Shown: positions 54,502-64,000 of the stretch, one piece after another
Position numbering within the stretch: the stretch's first letter is position 1
Layout: the number at the start of each line of letters is the position of its first letter
From: Azoarcus sp. PA01
GTDB lineage: Bacteria; Pseudomonadota; Gammaproteobacteria; Burkholderiales; Rhodocyclaceae
NCBI GenBank assembly: GCA_001274695.2
Contig: LARU01000002.1
Span: 2,294,001-2,358,000 of the forward strand
Length of the DNA: 64,000 nucleotides
Direction: 5' to 3'
Notes under the pieces: generated by a model
What the model was told of the DNA's origin: nothing
Database searches by the model: none
What the model saw: the letters and a program-made list of their open reading frames with translations, nothing else
Program-made: the position numbers and the translations under genes

Positions 54502-54546
54502 AAAAGCCACGCCGGGCACGAACCCTATGATTCGTGCCCGGCGTGG
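54502..54546 (-). terminator. Intrinsic terminator/attenuator after rpsU
   Basis: Read leftward: a perfect 16-bp stem (54531-54546 with 54507-54522), an 8-base loop and four T (54505-54502). It separates rpsU from yqeY-dnaG-rpoD, allowing high S21 output with limited read-through into primase and sigma factor, as known for the E. coli operon. Confidence 0.93.
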
Positions 54547-54572
54547 TGTCGGCCGGCTGAACCGGTGACGGA

Positions 54573-54785
54573 TCAGTACAGCTTCGGCGGCAGAGTCTGG
54601 CTGCGCAGGCGCTTGTGGTTGCGCTTGACCGCGGCGGCCGACTTGCGCTTGCGTTCCGCGGTAGGCTTTTCGTAGAACTCGCGGGCGCGAAGCTCAGTCA
54701 GCAAACCGGTTTTTTCGATGGTGCGCTTGAAGCGGCGAATGGCGACTTCAAACGGCTCGTTTTCCTTGACGCGAATACCCGGCAT
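54573..54785 (-). CDS. rpsU: 30S ribosomal protein S21
   Basis: A 70-residue basic ribosomal protein with the S21 pattern ([56 protein letters not shown]). S21 supports initiation at the 3' end of 16S rRNA. The start is the MPGI ATG; upstream in-frame sequence is promoter. First gene of the macromolecular synthesis operon. Confidence 0.98.
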
Positions 54786-54825
54786 TGCGAACGTCCTTGT
54801 GTGTCTTGTAGGCGGAAAAACGCGG

Positions 54826-54854
54826 ATTATAACGACTGGCAGACGCCAAGCCAA
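54826..54854 (-). promoter_or_regulatory. Sigma-70 promoter of rpsU
   Basis: Read leftward: -35 TTGGCT (54854-54849), 17-base spacer, perfect -10 TATAAT (54831-54826), about 40 bases before the rpsU start. Confidence 0.8.
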
Positions 54855-54933
54855 GCACAAACTTCGACCGGGCACACCAGACGGGCCGTTAGAATAGGCG
54901 CCTGTGCGAACGTGCCGTCCAAATGGTGGGGTG

Positions 54934-55962
54934 ATGAAAATACTGGGAATCGAGACTTCGTGCGACGAAACGGGTGTGGCGATCTTCGACACTGTGGCCG
55001 GTTTGCTCGGGCATTGCGTCCATACCCAGGTCGCGCTGCATGCCGCGTATGGTGGTGTCGTGCCGGAGCTCGCGTCGCGCGATCATATCCGCCGCCTGCC
55101 GCTGCTCGTGAAGCAGACGCTGGAGGCGGCCGGCTGCGAGCTGTCGCAACTCGATGCGGTCGCTTACACGGCAGGGCCGGGGCTTGCCGGGGCGCTGCTC
55201 GTCGGCGCGAGCTTCGCCGAGTCGCTCGGAGTGGCGCTCGCTGTGCCGGTTTTGCCCATTCATCATCTCGAGGGGCACCTGCTGTCCCCGTTGCTCGCCG
55301 CCGATCCGCCGGCGTTTCCGTTTGTCGCGTTGCTCGTGTCCGGCGGCCATACCCAGTTGATGCGGGTGTCGGGCGTGGGGGAATATGCCCTGCTCGGAGA
55401 ATCGGTGGACGATGCGGCCGGAGAGGCGTTCGACAAGACGGCGAAGCTCCTCGGGCTCGGCTACCCGGGCGGGCCGCAACTGGCCGCGTTGGCCGAGCGT
55501 GGGCAGACGGGCCGTTTTCGCCTGCCGCGTCCGATGCTGCGTTCGGGCGATCTCGATTTCAGCTTCAGCGGACTCAAGACCGCGGTCCTCAACGTCGTGT
55601 CGGCGCCGACGTGGCGGGCCGAGGATGTCGCCGACCTGGCGGCGGATTTCCAGGCGGCGGTGGCCGACGTGCTGTGCGCGAAGGCGCTGCGTGCGCTCGA
55701 GCAGACCGGCTTGGCCCGGCTCGTCGTGGCGGGCGGAGTGGGGGCCAATCGCCATCTGCGCGAGCGACTCGATGCCGCGATGCGGCGCAAGGGTTGGCGA
55801 GTGTATTACCCGGAACCCGAACTGTGCACCGATAACGGCGCGATGATCGCGTTCGCCGGCGCGCTGCGCGTCGCTGCGGGGCAGCGCGGGGGCGAAATCC
55901 CGGCAGTGCGAGTGTTTCCTCGCTGGCCTCTGGCCGAGCTGCATTCACCCGTTCGGACGTGA
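54934..55962 (+). CDS. tsaD: tRNA N6-adenosine threonylcarbamoyltransferase
   Basis: A 342-residue ASKHA-fold enzyme that transfers threonylcarbamoyl to A37 of ANN-decoding tRNAs with TsaB and TsaE. Visible: [16 protein letters not shown], the metal-binding histidines in [43 protein letters not shown] and [17 protein letters not shown] 54934 follows GGTGGGG; an upstream in-frame GTG at 54904 is less likely. Divergent from rpsU, as in many proteobacteria. Confidence 0.97.
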
Positions 55963-56024
55963 GCAAAAGGCGGCTCTGACAGGCGTCGGTGCGCGGGGGG
56001 GCATTGCAGTGCGACCACCGGGGA

Positions 56025-56618
56025 TCAACTCTTGCTTGCGCCGATCTTGCTTTCGGACCCGTTCATCAGTTTTCGTATGTTCGGGGCGTGGCGCCACACC
56101 AGGAGGCCGGCGATCAGCGCGAGCACGGCGACCGTCGGGGTGGTGCCCAGCAGAACGGCGCCCGAAATCGGCGTGATCGCTGCAGCGGCGAGCGCCGCTG
56201 CGGACGAATAGCGGGTCAGGACCGCGACCGCGAGCCACACGAGGAGCGCGCTGAGCGCGACCCAAGCATTGATCCCGGCTAGCACGCCGAGTGCGGTCGC
56301 CACGCCCTTGCCGCCGCGGAAGCGCAGGAACACGCTGAAGACATGGCCGAGAAACGCCGCCAACCCGGCCAGCGCTGCTTCGACTGGCGGAAAACCCAGC
56401 TTCGCCGCCGCCCATACGGCGAGCCACCCCTTCGCGCAGTCGCCGACCAGCGTCAGCAGGGCCGCAGCCTTGTTGCCGCTGCGCAGGACATTGGTTGCAC
56501 CGGGGTTGCCGGAGCCGTAGCGGCGAGGGTCCGCAAGTCCGAACAGGCGGCTCGAAACGATGGCGAACGGGGTCGAGCCGAGTGCGTACGCGGCGAGCAA
56601 TAACAGGAGGAAATTCAT
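56025..56618 (-). CDS. plsY: Glycerol-3-phosphate acyltransferase PlsY
   Basis: A 197-residue polytopic inner-membrane enzyme that acylates glycerol-3-phosphate from acyl-phosphate. Signatures: YALGSTPFAIVSSRL, GSGNPGATNVLRSGNKAA, FLRFRGGKGVATALGV and a fifth transmembrane segment near the C-terminus. It lies convergent with tsaD and 41 bases divergent from folB. Confidence 0.96.
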   Translation of the reverse strand: MNFLLLLLAAYALGSTPFAIVSSRLFGLADPRRYGSGNPGATNVLRSGNKAAALLTLVGDCAKGWLAVWAAAKLGFPPVEAALAGLAAFLGHVFSVFLRFRGGKGVATALGVLAGINAWVALSALLVWLAVAVLTRYSSAAALAAAAITPISGAVLLGTTPTVAVLALIAGLLVWRHAPNIRKLMNGSESKIGASKS

Positions 56619-56659
56619 TTTTTCACCTAGAATTGCCGGAATTCTAATCGGGAAACAGC

Positions 56660-57037
56660 ATGGATTTCATCTTCATCGAGGAGCTGCGCGTGCAGGCGTG
56701 GGTAGGCATCTATCCCCGTGAAAAGGCCGTCCCCCAGCCGGTCGAGCTGAATCTGACTTTCGGCGTGCCGGATTCCGCGGCCGAAAATGACGACATCGCG
56801 GGGACGATCAACTACGCGGACGTGATCGAACGAATCCGGAAGGAATTGGCCGAGCGCCATTTCAATCTGATCGAGACGCTCGGAGAGTTCGTCGTGAAGC
56901 TGCTATTCGACGAATTCGGCGCGCCGTGGGTCAAGATCCGCATCGCGAAGATCGGCGTGAAGAAAGGCGTGCGTCGTGTCGGCGTGTATATCCAGCGGGG
57001 ACGCGAAGGAGTCTCGCTCCCGGCCACTGCAATCTGA
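56660..57037 (+). CDS. folB: Dihydroneopterin aldolase
   Basis: A 125-residue enzyme of the tunnelling fold that converts dihydroneopterin to 6-hydroxymethyl-dihydropterin in folate synthesis. IFIEELRVQAWVGIYPREK, INYADVIERIRKELAERHF, LIETLGEFV (catalytic Glu region), and a late VRIAKIG-type strand (VKIRIAKIGVKKGVRRV) mark the family. Divergent from plsY across 41 bases. Confidence 0.94.
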   Translation: MDFIFIEELRVQAWVGIYPREKAVPQPVELNLTFGVPDSAAENDDIAGTINYADVIERIRKELAERHFNLIETLGEFVVKLLFDEFGAPWVKIRIAKIGVKKGVRRVGVYIQRGREGVSLPATAI

Positions 57038-57079
57038 AAGGTGATCGTGGCGCGCCCGTTAAAGAGGCGCCACGACGGG

Positions 57080-57448
57080 TTATTTTTCGGCAGCGATCTC
57101 GAGTTCCACGAGGGGCTTTTCCTGGGCAAGCCAATCCACGACCCATTGCGGTTTTCTGCCGCGCCCGCTCCAGCCGACCGACGGATTTTCCGGGTGGCGG
57201 TACTTCGCCGGAATCGGGCTGTTTTTCTTCGCTGCGGGTTTCGCTTTCCGCTTGCCGGGGCTGCGCTTGTCCTCGCTCGCCGGAGCGCTTCCGATAAGGT
57301 CGGTGAGCGACAGGCCTTCGTCCGCCGCCATCTTCTGCATTTTCTTGATCAGTTCGCGGCGCGTGTTATCGCTGCGCCGGCGGATTTCCGTTTCTACCTT
57401 CGACTGCAGGCGGCGCAATTCGGTCAGCGACAAAGTGGCCAAGTCCAT
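57080..57448 (-). CDS. H-NS histone family nucleoid protein
   Basis: A 122-residue protein with an N-terminal coiled-coil-type oligomerisation helix (LTELRRLQSKVETEIRRR), a basic linker (SPGKRKAKPAAKKNS), and the C-terminal AT-hook-like H-NS DNA-binding motif YRHPENPSVGWSGRGRKP followed by WV. It should bind AT-rich, often horizontally acquired DNA. A GGAGAG ribosome site precedes ATG 57448. The 137 bases upstream are AT-richer than surroundings, suggesting autoregulation. Confidence 0.92.
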   Translation of the reverse strand: MDLATLSLTELRRLQSKVETEIRRRSDNTRRELIKKMQKMAADEGLSLTDLIGSAPASEDKRSPGKRKAKPAAKKNSPIPAKYRHPENPSVGWSGRGRKPQWVVDWLAQEKPLVELEIAAEK

Positions 57449-57585
57449 GATCTCTCCAGATATCGAGGGTGGTTAGTTATGAAGGCAATGAATCGGGGAT
57501 GAAATGCCAAACCGCATGCTCGCGATTATTGCCGATTATTTTGCCAGTAAATCCGGAGAATTAAAACGTTGCGGACGAATGCGAC

Positions 57586-58074
57586 CTAGATTCCGGCGCT
57601 GACGAGCCGGGGCTGCAATACTCGCAGTATTTCCTGCGGAGATATTCCGAGCAGGAATCCCCGCCGACCGCCGTTGATATAGACGAGCGGAAGATCGACG
57701 ATCGAGTTTTCCATGAACACCGGCAGGCGTTTTCGCATCCCGAAAGGAGAAGTGCCGCCGACGAGATAACCCGAATGACGATTCGCGACTTCCGGAGTGC
57801 AGGGCTCGATGCGTTTGCGGCCGGCTTGCCGTGCGAGTTCCTTCGTCGCTACTTTCCGGTCGCCATGCATCAATACGACCAACGGCGCGCCGCTGTCGTC
57901 TTCCATTACCAGCGTCTTGACGACCGCATGTTCGTCGACACCCAGTTCCCGGGCCGACACTTTCGTTCCGCCATGAGGTTCGTAGGTGTAGAGATGCGTC
58001 GTATAGGCCACGCGATGCTGTTTAAGAAAACGGGTGGCCGGCGTTTCCGGTGCGTGATGTTCGGTTCTGCTCAC
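57586..58074 (-). CDS. YbaK/EbsC-type aminoacyl-tRNA deacylase
   Basis: A 162-residue editing-domain protein, most like Cys-tRNA(Pro) deacylase YbaK: ATRFLKQHRVAYTTHLYTYE, VVKTLVMEDDSGAPLVVLMHGDRK split around the catalytic lysine region, and YLVGGTSPFGMRKRLPVFM. It clears mischarged tRNA. The start is GTG 58074, overlapping the methyltransferase stop (GTGA), so both are co-translated. Confidence 0.88.
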   Translation of the reverse strand: MSRTEHHAPETPATRFLKQHRVAYTTHLYTYEPHGGTKVSARELGVDEHAVVKTLVMEDDSGAPLVVLMHGDRKVATKELARQAGRKRIEPCTPEVANRHSGYLVGGTSPFGMRKRLPVFMENSIVDLPLVYINGGRRGFLLGISPQEILRVLQPRLVSAGI

Positions 58075-58565
58075 CGGGTTGCCTCGAACGCGAGAAGCCA
58101 GCGCTTGGCGTCGATCAGGTAGCCTCCCGATGCGCCGGCAAATCCACCGATGCCTGCTGCCGATACGACACGATGGCAGGGAATCACGAGGGGAAACGGG
58201 TTTGCCCGGCACGCCTGGCCGACCGCCCGGGCGGCGCTGGCGAGCGCCTTCGAAAGATGTGCGTACTGCCGCGTCTCGCCGCGCGGAATCGCCGCGATCG
58301 CGTCCCATACCCGCTGCTGAAACAACGTGCCACGCGTCGCCAGGGGCAGGTCGAAAGGGTGGTCCGGGTCTTCCAGCCAGGCGTGGATCTGCCCGGCCGC
58401 GCGCTCGGCGAGCGCGCAATCAGGAGGCATTGCGGGCGTGCCCGGGGGAAGGAAGACGAGCTCGTGAATGACGTTTCCCGCAGTCCGGATGCCGAATGCG
58501 CCGAACGGCACGGCGAGGATTGCGGCGAACGGGTCGCCGGATGAAGCGGTCGGAGTGAGGTTCAT
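58071..58565 (-). CDS. Methylated-DNA-[protein]-cysteine S-methyltransferase
   Basis: A 164-residue DNA repair protein that removes alkyl groups from O6-alkylguanine to its own cysteine. The active site is PLVIPCHRVVSAAG, preceded by FQQRVWDAIAAIPRGETRQY (DNA-binding helix-turn-helix) and ACRANPFP. Length fits the Ogt type. It lies upstream of, and overlaps, the YbaK-type deacylase gene. Confidence 0.94.
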   Translation of the reverse strand: MNLTPTASSGDPFAAILAVPFGAFGIRTAGNVIHELVFLPPGTPAMPPDCALAERAAGQIHAWLEDPDHPFDLPLATRGTLFQQRVWDAIAAIPRGETRQYAHLSKALASAARAVGQACRANPFPLVIPCHRVVSAAGIGGFAGASGGYLIDAKRWLLAFEATR

Positions 58566-58732
58566 GGTCCGCGATGCAGTGTCGAGAGAGATTCAGGACC
58601 CGCGCGGCCACCGCAGGCTTCCGGTTGTCGGGACCTCGCCCGCGACCGCGCGACGACGTGCGCGACGAGCGGTCGCGTGCGGCAGCCTTTCGGGACGCGG
58701 GCGCAGAAGGCGAGGCGCGGCACGTAGCCTTT

Positions 58733-60010
58733 TTAGCCGCGGACTTCCCCGTTGCCGAAGACGATCCATTTCTGGCTCGTCAGCCCGTCGAGTCCGACCG
58801 GGCCGCGGGCGTGAATCTTGTCCGTCGAGATGCCGATTTCCGCCCCGAGGCCGTATTCGAAGCCGTCGGCGAAGCGCGTCGAAGCATTCACCATGACCGA
58901 GGACGAGTCCACCTCGCGCAGGAAGCGCATCGCGCTGGTGTAGTTTTCGGTGACGATCGCTTCGGTATGGCCCGAACTGTAGGTGTTGATATGCGCGATC
59001 GCGTCGTCGAGGTCGGCAACCACTTTCACCGCAATGACGGGTGCGAGATATTCCTCCGACCAGTCCTGCTCGCTCGCGGCGCGCAACTTGTCCGCAGCGA
59101 TGCCGTCTGCGCGCAGGATCGCCAGCGATTGTTCGCACCCGCGCATCTCGACGCCTTTCGCCGCGAGCATCCGGCCGATTTCCGGCAGCAGGCGCGGCGC
59201 GACCTCGCGGGCGACGAGCAATGATTCCGCCGTGTTGCAGGTGCCGTAGCGCTGCGTCTTGGCGTTTTCGACGATCGGCACGACTTTCGCCACATCGGCA
59301 TCGCGGTCGATATAGACGTGGCAGTTGCCGTCAAGGTGCTTGATGACCGGCACCCGCGCTTCTTTCGAAATGCGTTCGATCAGGCCTTTGCCGCCGCGCG
59401 GAACGATGACATCGACGAACTCGGGCATCGTGATGAGGTGGCCGACCGCGGCACGGTCGGTGATCTCGACGACCTGCACCGAAGTTTCCGGCAACCCGGC
59501 AGCGGAGAGTCCTGTCCTGACGCACTGCGCGATCGCCTGGTTGCAATGCAGCGCTTCCCTGCCGCCGCGCAGGATCGCGGCGTTGCCGGACTTGAGGCAC
59601 AGCGCCGCGGCGTCGGCGGTCACGTTGGGGCGCGCTTCGTAGATGATGCCGATGACCCCGAGCGGCACGCGCATCTTGCCGACCTGAATGCCGGACGGGC
59701 GGCGCTTGACATCGGTGATCTCGCCGACCGGGTCGGGCAGTCCTGCGACCTGTTCGAGCCCTTCGGCCATCGCCTCGACGCCCTTCGAGGTCAGGGTGAG
59801 GCGATCGATCAGCGCCGCTTCGAGTCCGGCGGCGCGCGCCTCGTCGAGGTCGCGCGCGTTCGCCGCGAGCAGCGCCTCCGCCTGTTGCCGAATCGCCGCG
59901 GCCATCGCGATGAGCGCGGCGTTCTTGTCGGCGGTCGAAGCGGCCGCGAGCACGCGCGAGGCGGCGCGTGCGTCGCGACCCAGAGTCTGCATGTAGTCGT
60001 GGATGTCCAT
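58733..60010 (-). CDS. proA: Gamma-glutamyl phosphate reductase
   Basis: A 425-residue aldehyde-dehydrogenase-fold enzyme that reduces gamma-glutamyl phosphate to the semialdehyde in proline synthesis. The catalytic cysteine lies in [12 protein letters not shown]. Also [32 protein letters not shown] and [11 protein letters not shown]. The ATG at 60010 is chosen; an in-frame ATG at 60034 would add 8 residues. It is separated from holA by 93 bases. Confidence 0.97.
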   Translation of the reverse strand: MDIHDYMQTLGRDARAASRVLAAASTADKNAALIAMAAAIRQQAEALLAANARDLDEARAAGLEAALIDRLTLTSKGVEAMAEGLEQVAGLPDPVGEITDVKRRPSGIQVGKMRVPLGVIGIIYEARPNVTADAAALCLKSGNAAILRGGREALHCNQAIAQCVRTGLSAAGLPETSVQVVEITDRAAVGHLITMPEFVDVIVPRGGKGLIERISKEARVPVIKHLDGNCHVYIDRDADVAKVVPIVENAKTQRYGTCNTAESLLVAREVAPRLLPEIGRMLAAKGVEMRGCEQSLAILRADGIAADKLRAASEQDWSEEYLAPVIAVKVVADLDDAIAHINTYSSGHTEAIVTENYTSAMRFLREVDSSSVMVNASTRFADGFEYGLGAEIGISTDKIHARGPVGLDGLTSQKWIVFGNGEVRG

Positions 60011-60103
60011 CGGATTCTCGATGTTGCCGTGCAAAAGAAGATTAAAGCATCGATCGGCCGGCGCCTGCCAGTGCGCACGTCCGCACTGAGGCGACCTGAC
60101 CGG

Positions 60104-61111
60104 TCAGCGCCGTGCGAGCCGCAGTGCCAATTGCAGGAACTCGTCCCACACGTTGCCCGGAGCGAGTCCCTTGATGATGCGGTCGATCTTCGCCGCGTGC
60201 AGCAGCGCCGCGCGAAGCGTGCCGGTCCGAACCCGCGCAAGCGCGCTGCTTAACGCGTGCTTGCGCCGTTCGTCGAAGATTCGTTCGGCCTTGAACAGCG
60301 CGGCAAGAGGCTGGCCGGCAGCTTTTCCTGCCGCTAGCGTGGCCAGCATCCTGATTTCGTGCGCGAGTGCCCACAGCACCAGCGGCGGTGCCGCGCCTTC
60401 GCCCTGCAGGCCTTCGAGGAGACGTGTGCACCGCACCGGATCGCCTTCGACGAGCGCGTCGCGCAGCTTGGCAATGTCGTAGCGCGCGACGTTCAACACC
60501 GCATTCTGGACATCCTCGAGGCTGAGGTTTCCTTCCGCGTGGAGCAAACCGAGCTTGAGGATTTCCTGGTGCGCAGCGAGCAGATTGCCTTCGACGTGGT
60601 CGGCGATGAACGCGAGCGCTTCCGGGCTTGCCGTCTGCTTTTGCAGCGCCAGCCGGGCGGCGATCCATTCTCCCAGGCGTTCGCGCTCCGGGGCGTTGAG
60701 TTCGACCGTCACGCCCGTTTGCGTCAACGCGGTGAACCACGCCGTCTTGCGCGTCGCCCAGTCGATCTCGGGCAGCGTGATCAGCGTCACGATCCCGTCG
60801 GCGAGGCCGCGCGCATAACGCTGAAGCGCGTCGCCGCCGTCGCGTCCGGGTTTCCCGCCGGGAATGCGCAGGTCGATCAGCTTCGAACCACCGAACAGCG
60901 ACAGATTTCCTGCAGCGGCGCTGAGGCTTTCCCACCGGAAACCCTGTCCGACGACCAGCGTTTCGCGCTCGTCGAAACCTTGCCGGCGCGCTGCCGCGCG
61001 TACGAGGTCAGCGGATTCGAGCACCAGCAACGGTTCGTTGCCATGCAGCAGGTAGAGTGGGGCGAGCGGCTTTGCCAGATGTGCGGAAAGCTGCTCGGGG
61101 CGCAGGTTCAC
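60104..61111 (-). CDS. holA: DNA polymerase III subunit delta
   Basis: A 335-residue clamp-loader subunit. LAPLYLLHGNEPLLVLESAD is the typical N-terminal AAA+-like start, followed by LITLPEIDWATRKTAWFTAL, LAFIADHVEGNLLAAHQEILKL split at the family GN/L-x-A-x-Q-E motif, and ALAHEIRML. The GTG 61111 overlaps the lptE stop (GTGA). It opens the beta-clamp during replication. Third gene of leuS-lptE-holA. Confidence 0.94.
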   Translation of the reverse strand: MNLRPEQLSAHLAKPLAPLYLLHGNEPLLVLESADLVRAAARRQGFDERETLVVGQGFRWESLSAAAGNLSLFGGSKLIDLRIPGGKPGRDGGDALQRYARGLADGIVTLITLPEIDWATRKTAWFTALTQTGVTVELNAPERERLGEWIAARLALQKQTASPEALAFIADHVEGNLLAAHQEILKLGLLHAEGNLSLEDVQNAVLNVARYDIAKLRDALVEGDPVRCTRLLEGLQGEGAAPPLVLWALAHEIRMLATLAAGKAAGQPLAALFKAERIFDERRKHALSSALARVRTGTLRAALLHAAKIDRIIKGLAPGNVWDEFLQLALRLARR

Positions 61112-61623
61112 GGCTTCGCGGCGGCCAGGCGGCGCATCAACTGGTCGATGAGGTCGAGCTGCATGTCGCGGAACAGCAGAGCTTCTTCCTGTTCCTTGGC
61201 GAGCACCTGGGCGTCGTCGAAGTTGTATTCGCGCCGCGCCGAAATCGTCGTCGGCGCGATCCATTCGTTGCCGTTGCGGTCGACGAGCCGGAAACTCATG
61301 AGGCGCTCGAGCTGGTACTCGCGCACCTTGCCGCCTCCGGTGAGCGTGAGGATCTCGCGCTCGGCCTGATCGCGCAGGATTTCGAGCCTGACGTCGGCTT
61401 TTGCCGGGTCGTCCGTGACCGTGGTGTTGCCGTTCGCGACGATGCGCCGACGCAGCGCCGCCCCGAGGTCCGACTGCCTGCTGACGCCGAGGTAAATGCT
61501 GGAAAACGCGAGCGGCTGCGGGCCGCGCAACTTGAACCCGCAGCCGCCGAGCAGTCCAGCCGCCGCCAGCGTGCCGAACCCCAGGAGCAGGCGACGGCGC
61601 GCGGGAGAGGATTTCATCGCCAT
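61108..61623 (-). CDS. lptE: LPS-assembly lipoprotein LptE
   Basis: A 171-residue outer-membrane lipoprotein: signal peptide with lipobox LLGGCGFKLRGP, and family signatures FSSIYLGVSRQSDLGAALRR and MSFRLVDRNGNEWIAP. It plugs LptD for lipopolysaccharide insertion. ATG 61623 lies just after the leuS stop; ATG 61617 (two codons in) is a plausible alternative. Coupled to holA by a 4-base overlap. Confidence 0.93.
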   Translation of the reverse strand: MAMKSSPARRRLLLGFGTLAAAGLLGGCGFKLRGPQPLAFSSIYLGVSRQSDLGAALRRRIVANGNTTVTDDPAKADVRLEILRDQAEREILTLTGGGKVREYQLERLMSFRLVDRNGNEWIAPTTISARREYNFDDAQVLAKEQEEALLFRDMQLDLIDQLMRRLAAAKP

Positions 61624-61626
61624 CGC

Positions 61627-64000
<2,374 letters not shown>

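Overview
The window reads as chromosome of a high-GC betaproteobacterium, most likely from the Rhodocyclales (Azoarcus/Aromatoleum/Thauera type). That placement is inference. It rests on the combination of an exosortase A (XrtA)-associated exopolysaccharide locus, a type IV pilus pilB-pilC-pilD cluster, an H-NS-family protein with the short betaproteobacterial layout, and an rpsU-yqeY-dnaG-rpoD operon. No phage, insertion sequence or CRISPR array was seen.

Region 1 (1-29.7 kb) is an accessory cell-surface locus. It opens with a frameshifted glycosyltransferase, an XrtA-type O-glycosylation ligase, two NodB-type polysaccharide deacetylases and a secreted lyase-like protein. A divergent pair of secreted beta-propeller proteins follows. 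Next comes the most unusual block (8.9-19.0 kb): four ATP-grasp proteins of the sugar-transfer-associated type, a fifth and different ATP-grasp ligase, a GNAT protein, a Mur ligase fused to a peptidyl-tRNA-hydrolase domain, and a second free-standing MurF-like ligase. A leftward operon then holds an asparagine-synthase-like protein without its glutaminase cysteine, a Wzx-type flippase, the XrtA PLP-dependent decarboxylase and acyl-CoA ligase, a second GNAT protein and a glycosyltransferase. The rightward ACP, XrtA hydrolase 2, XrtA hydrolase 1 and a TPR protein close the region. Read together (inference), the locus exports a polysaccharide and probably decorates it or its lipid carrier with amino-acid, peptide or acyl groups made by ATP-dependent ligases.

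Region 2 (30.4-44.3 kb) is a mixture of housekeeping and accessory genes, mostly leftward: argB, a secreted beta-helix protein, hsp20 with a sigma-32-like promoter, nudB preceded by a secreted ribonuclease and barstar pair, a TPR response regulator, fmdB-DUF502-aspS, pilD-pilC-pilB and a CcsA/YpjD-like membrane protein.

Region 3 (44.3-64 kb) is conserved core: ffh, an EI24 protein, a CinA N-domain protein, a metallopeptidase, gloA, cfa, tRNA-Ile2(CAT), the macromolecular synthesis operon rpsU-yqeY-dnaG-rpoD with an intrinsic terminator after rpsU, tsaD, plsY, folB, an H-NS-family gene, a YbaK-type deacylase with an alkyltransferase, proA, and leuS-lptE-holA. leuS runs off the right edge of the window.
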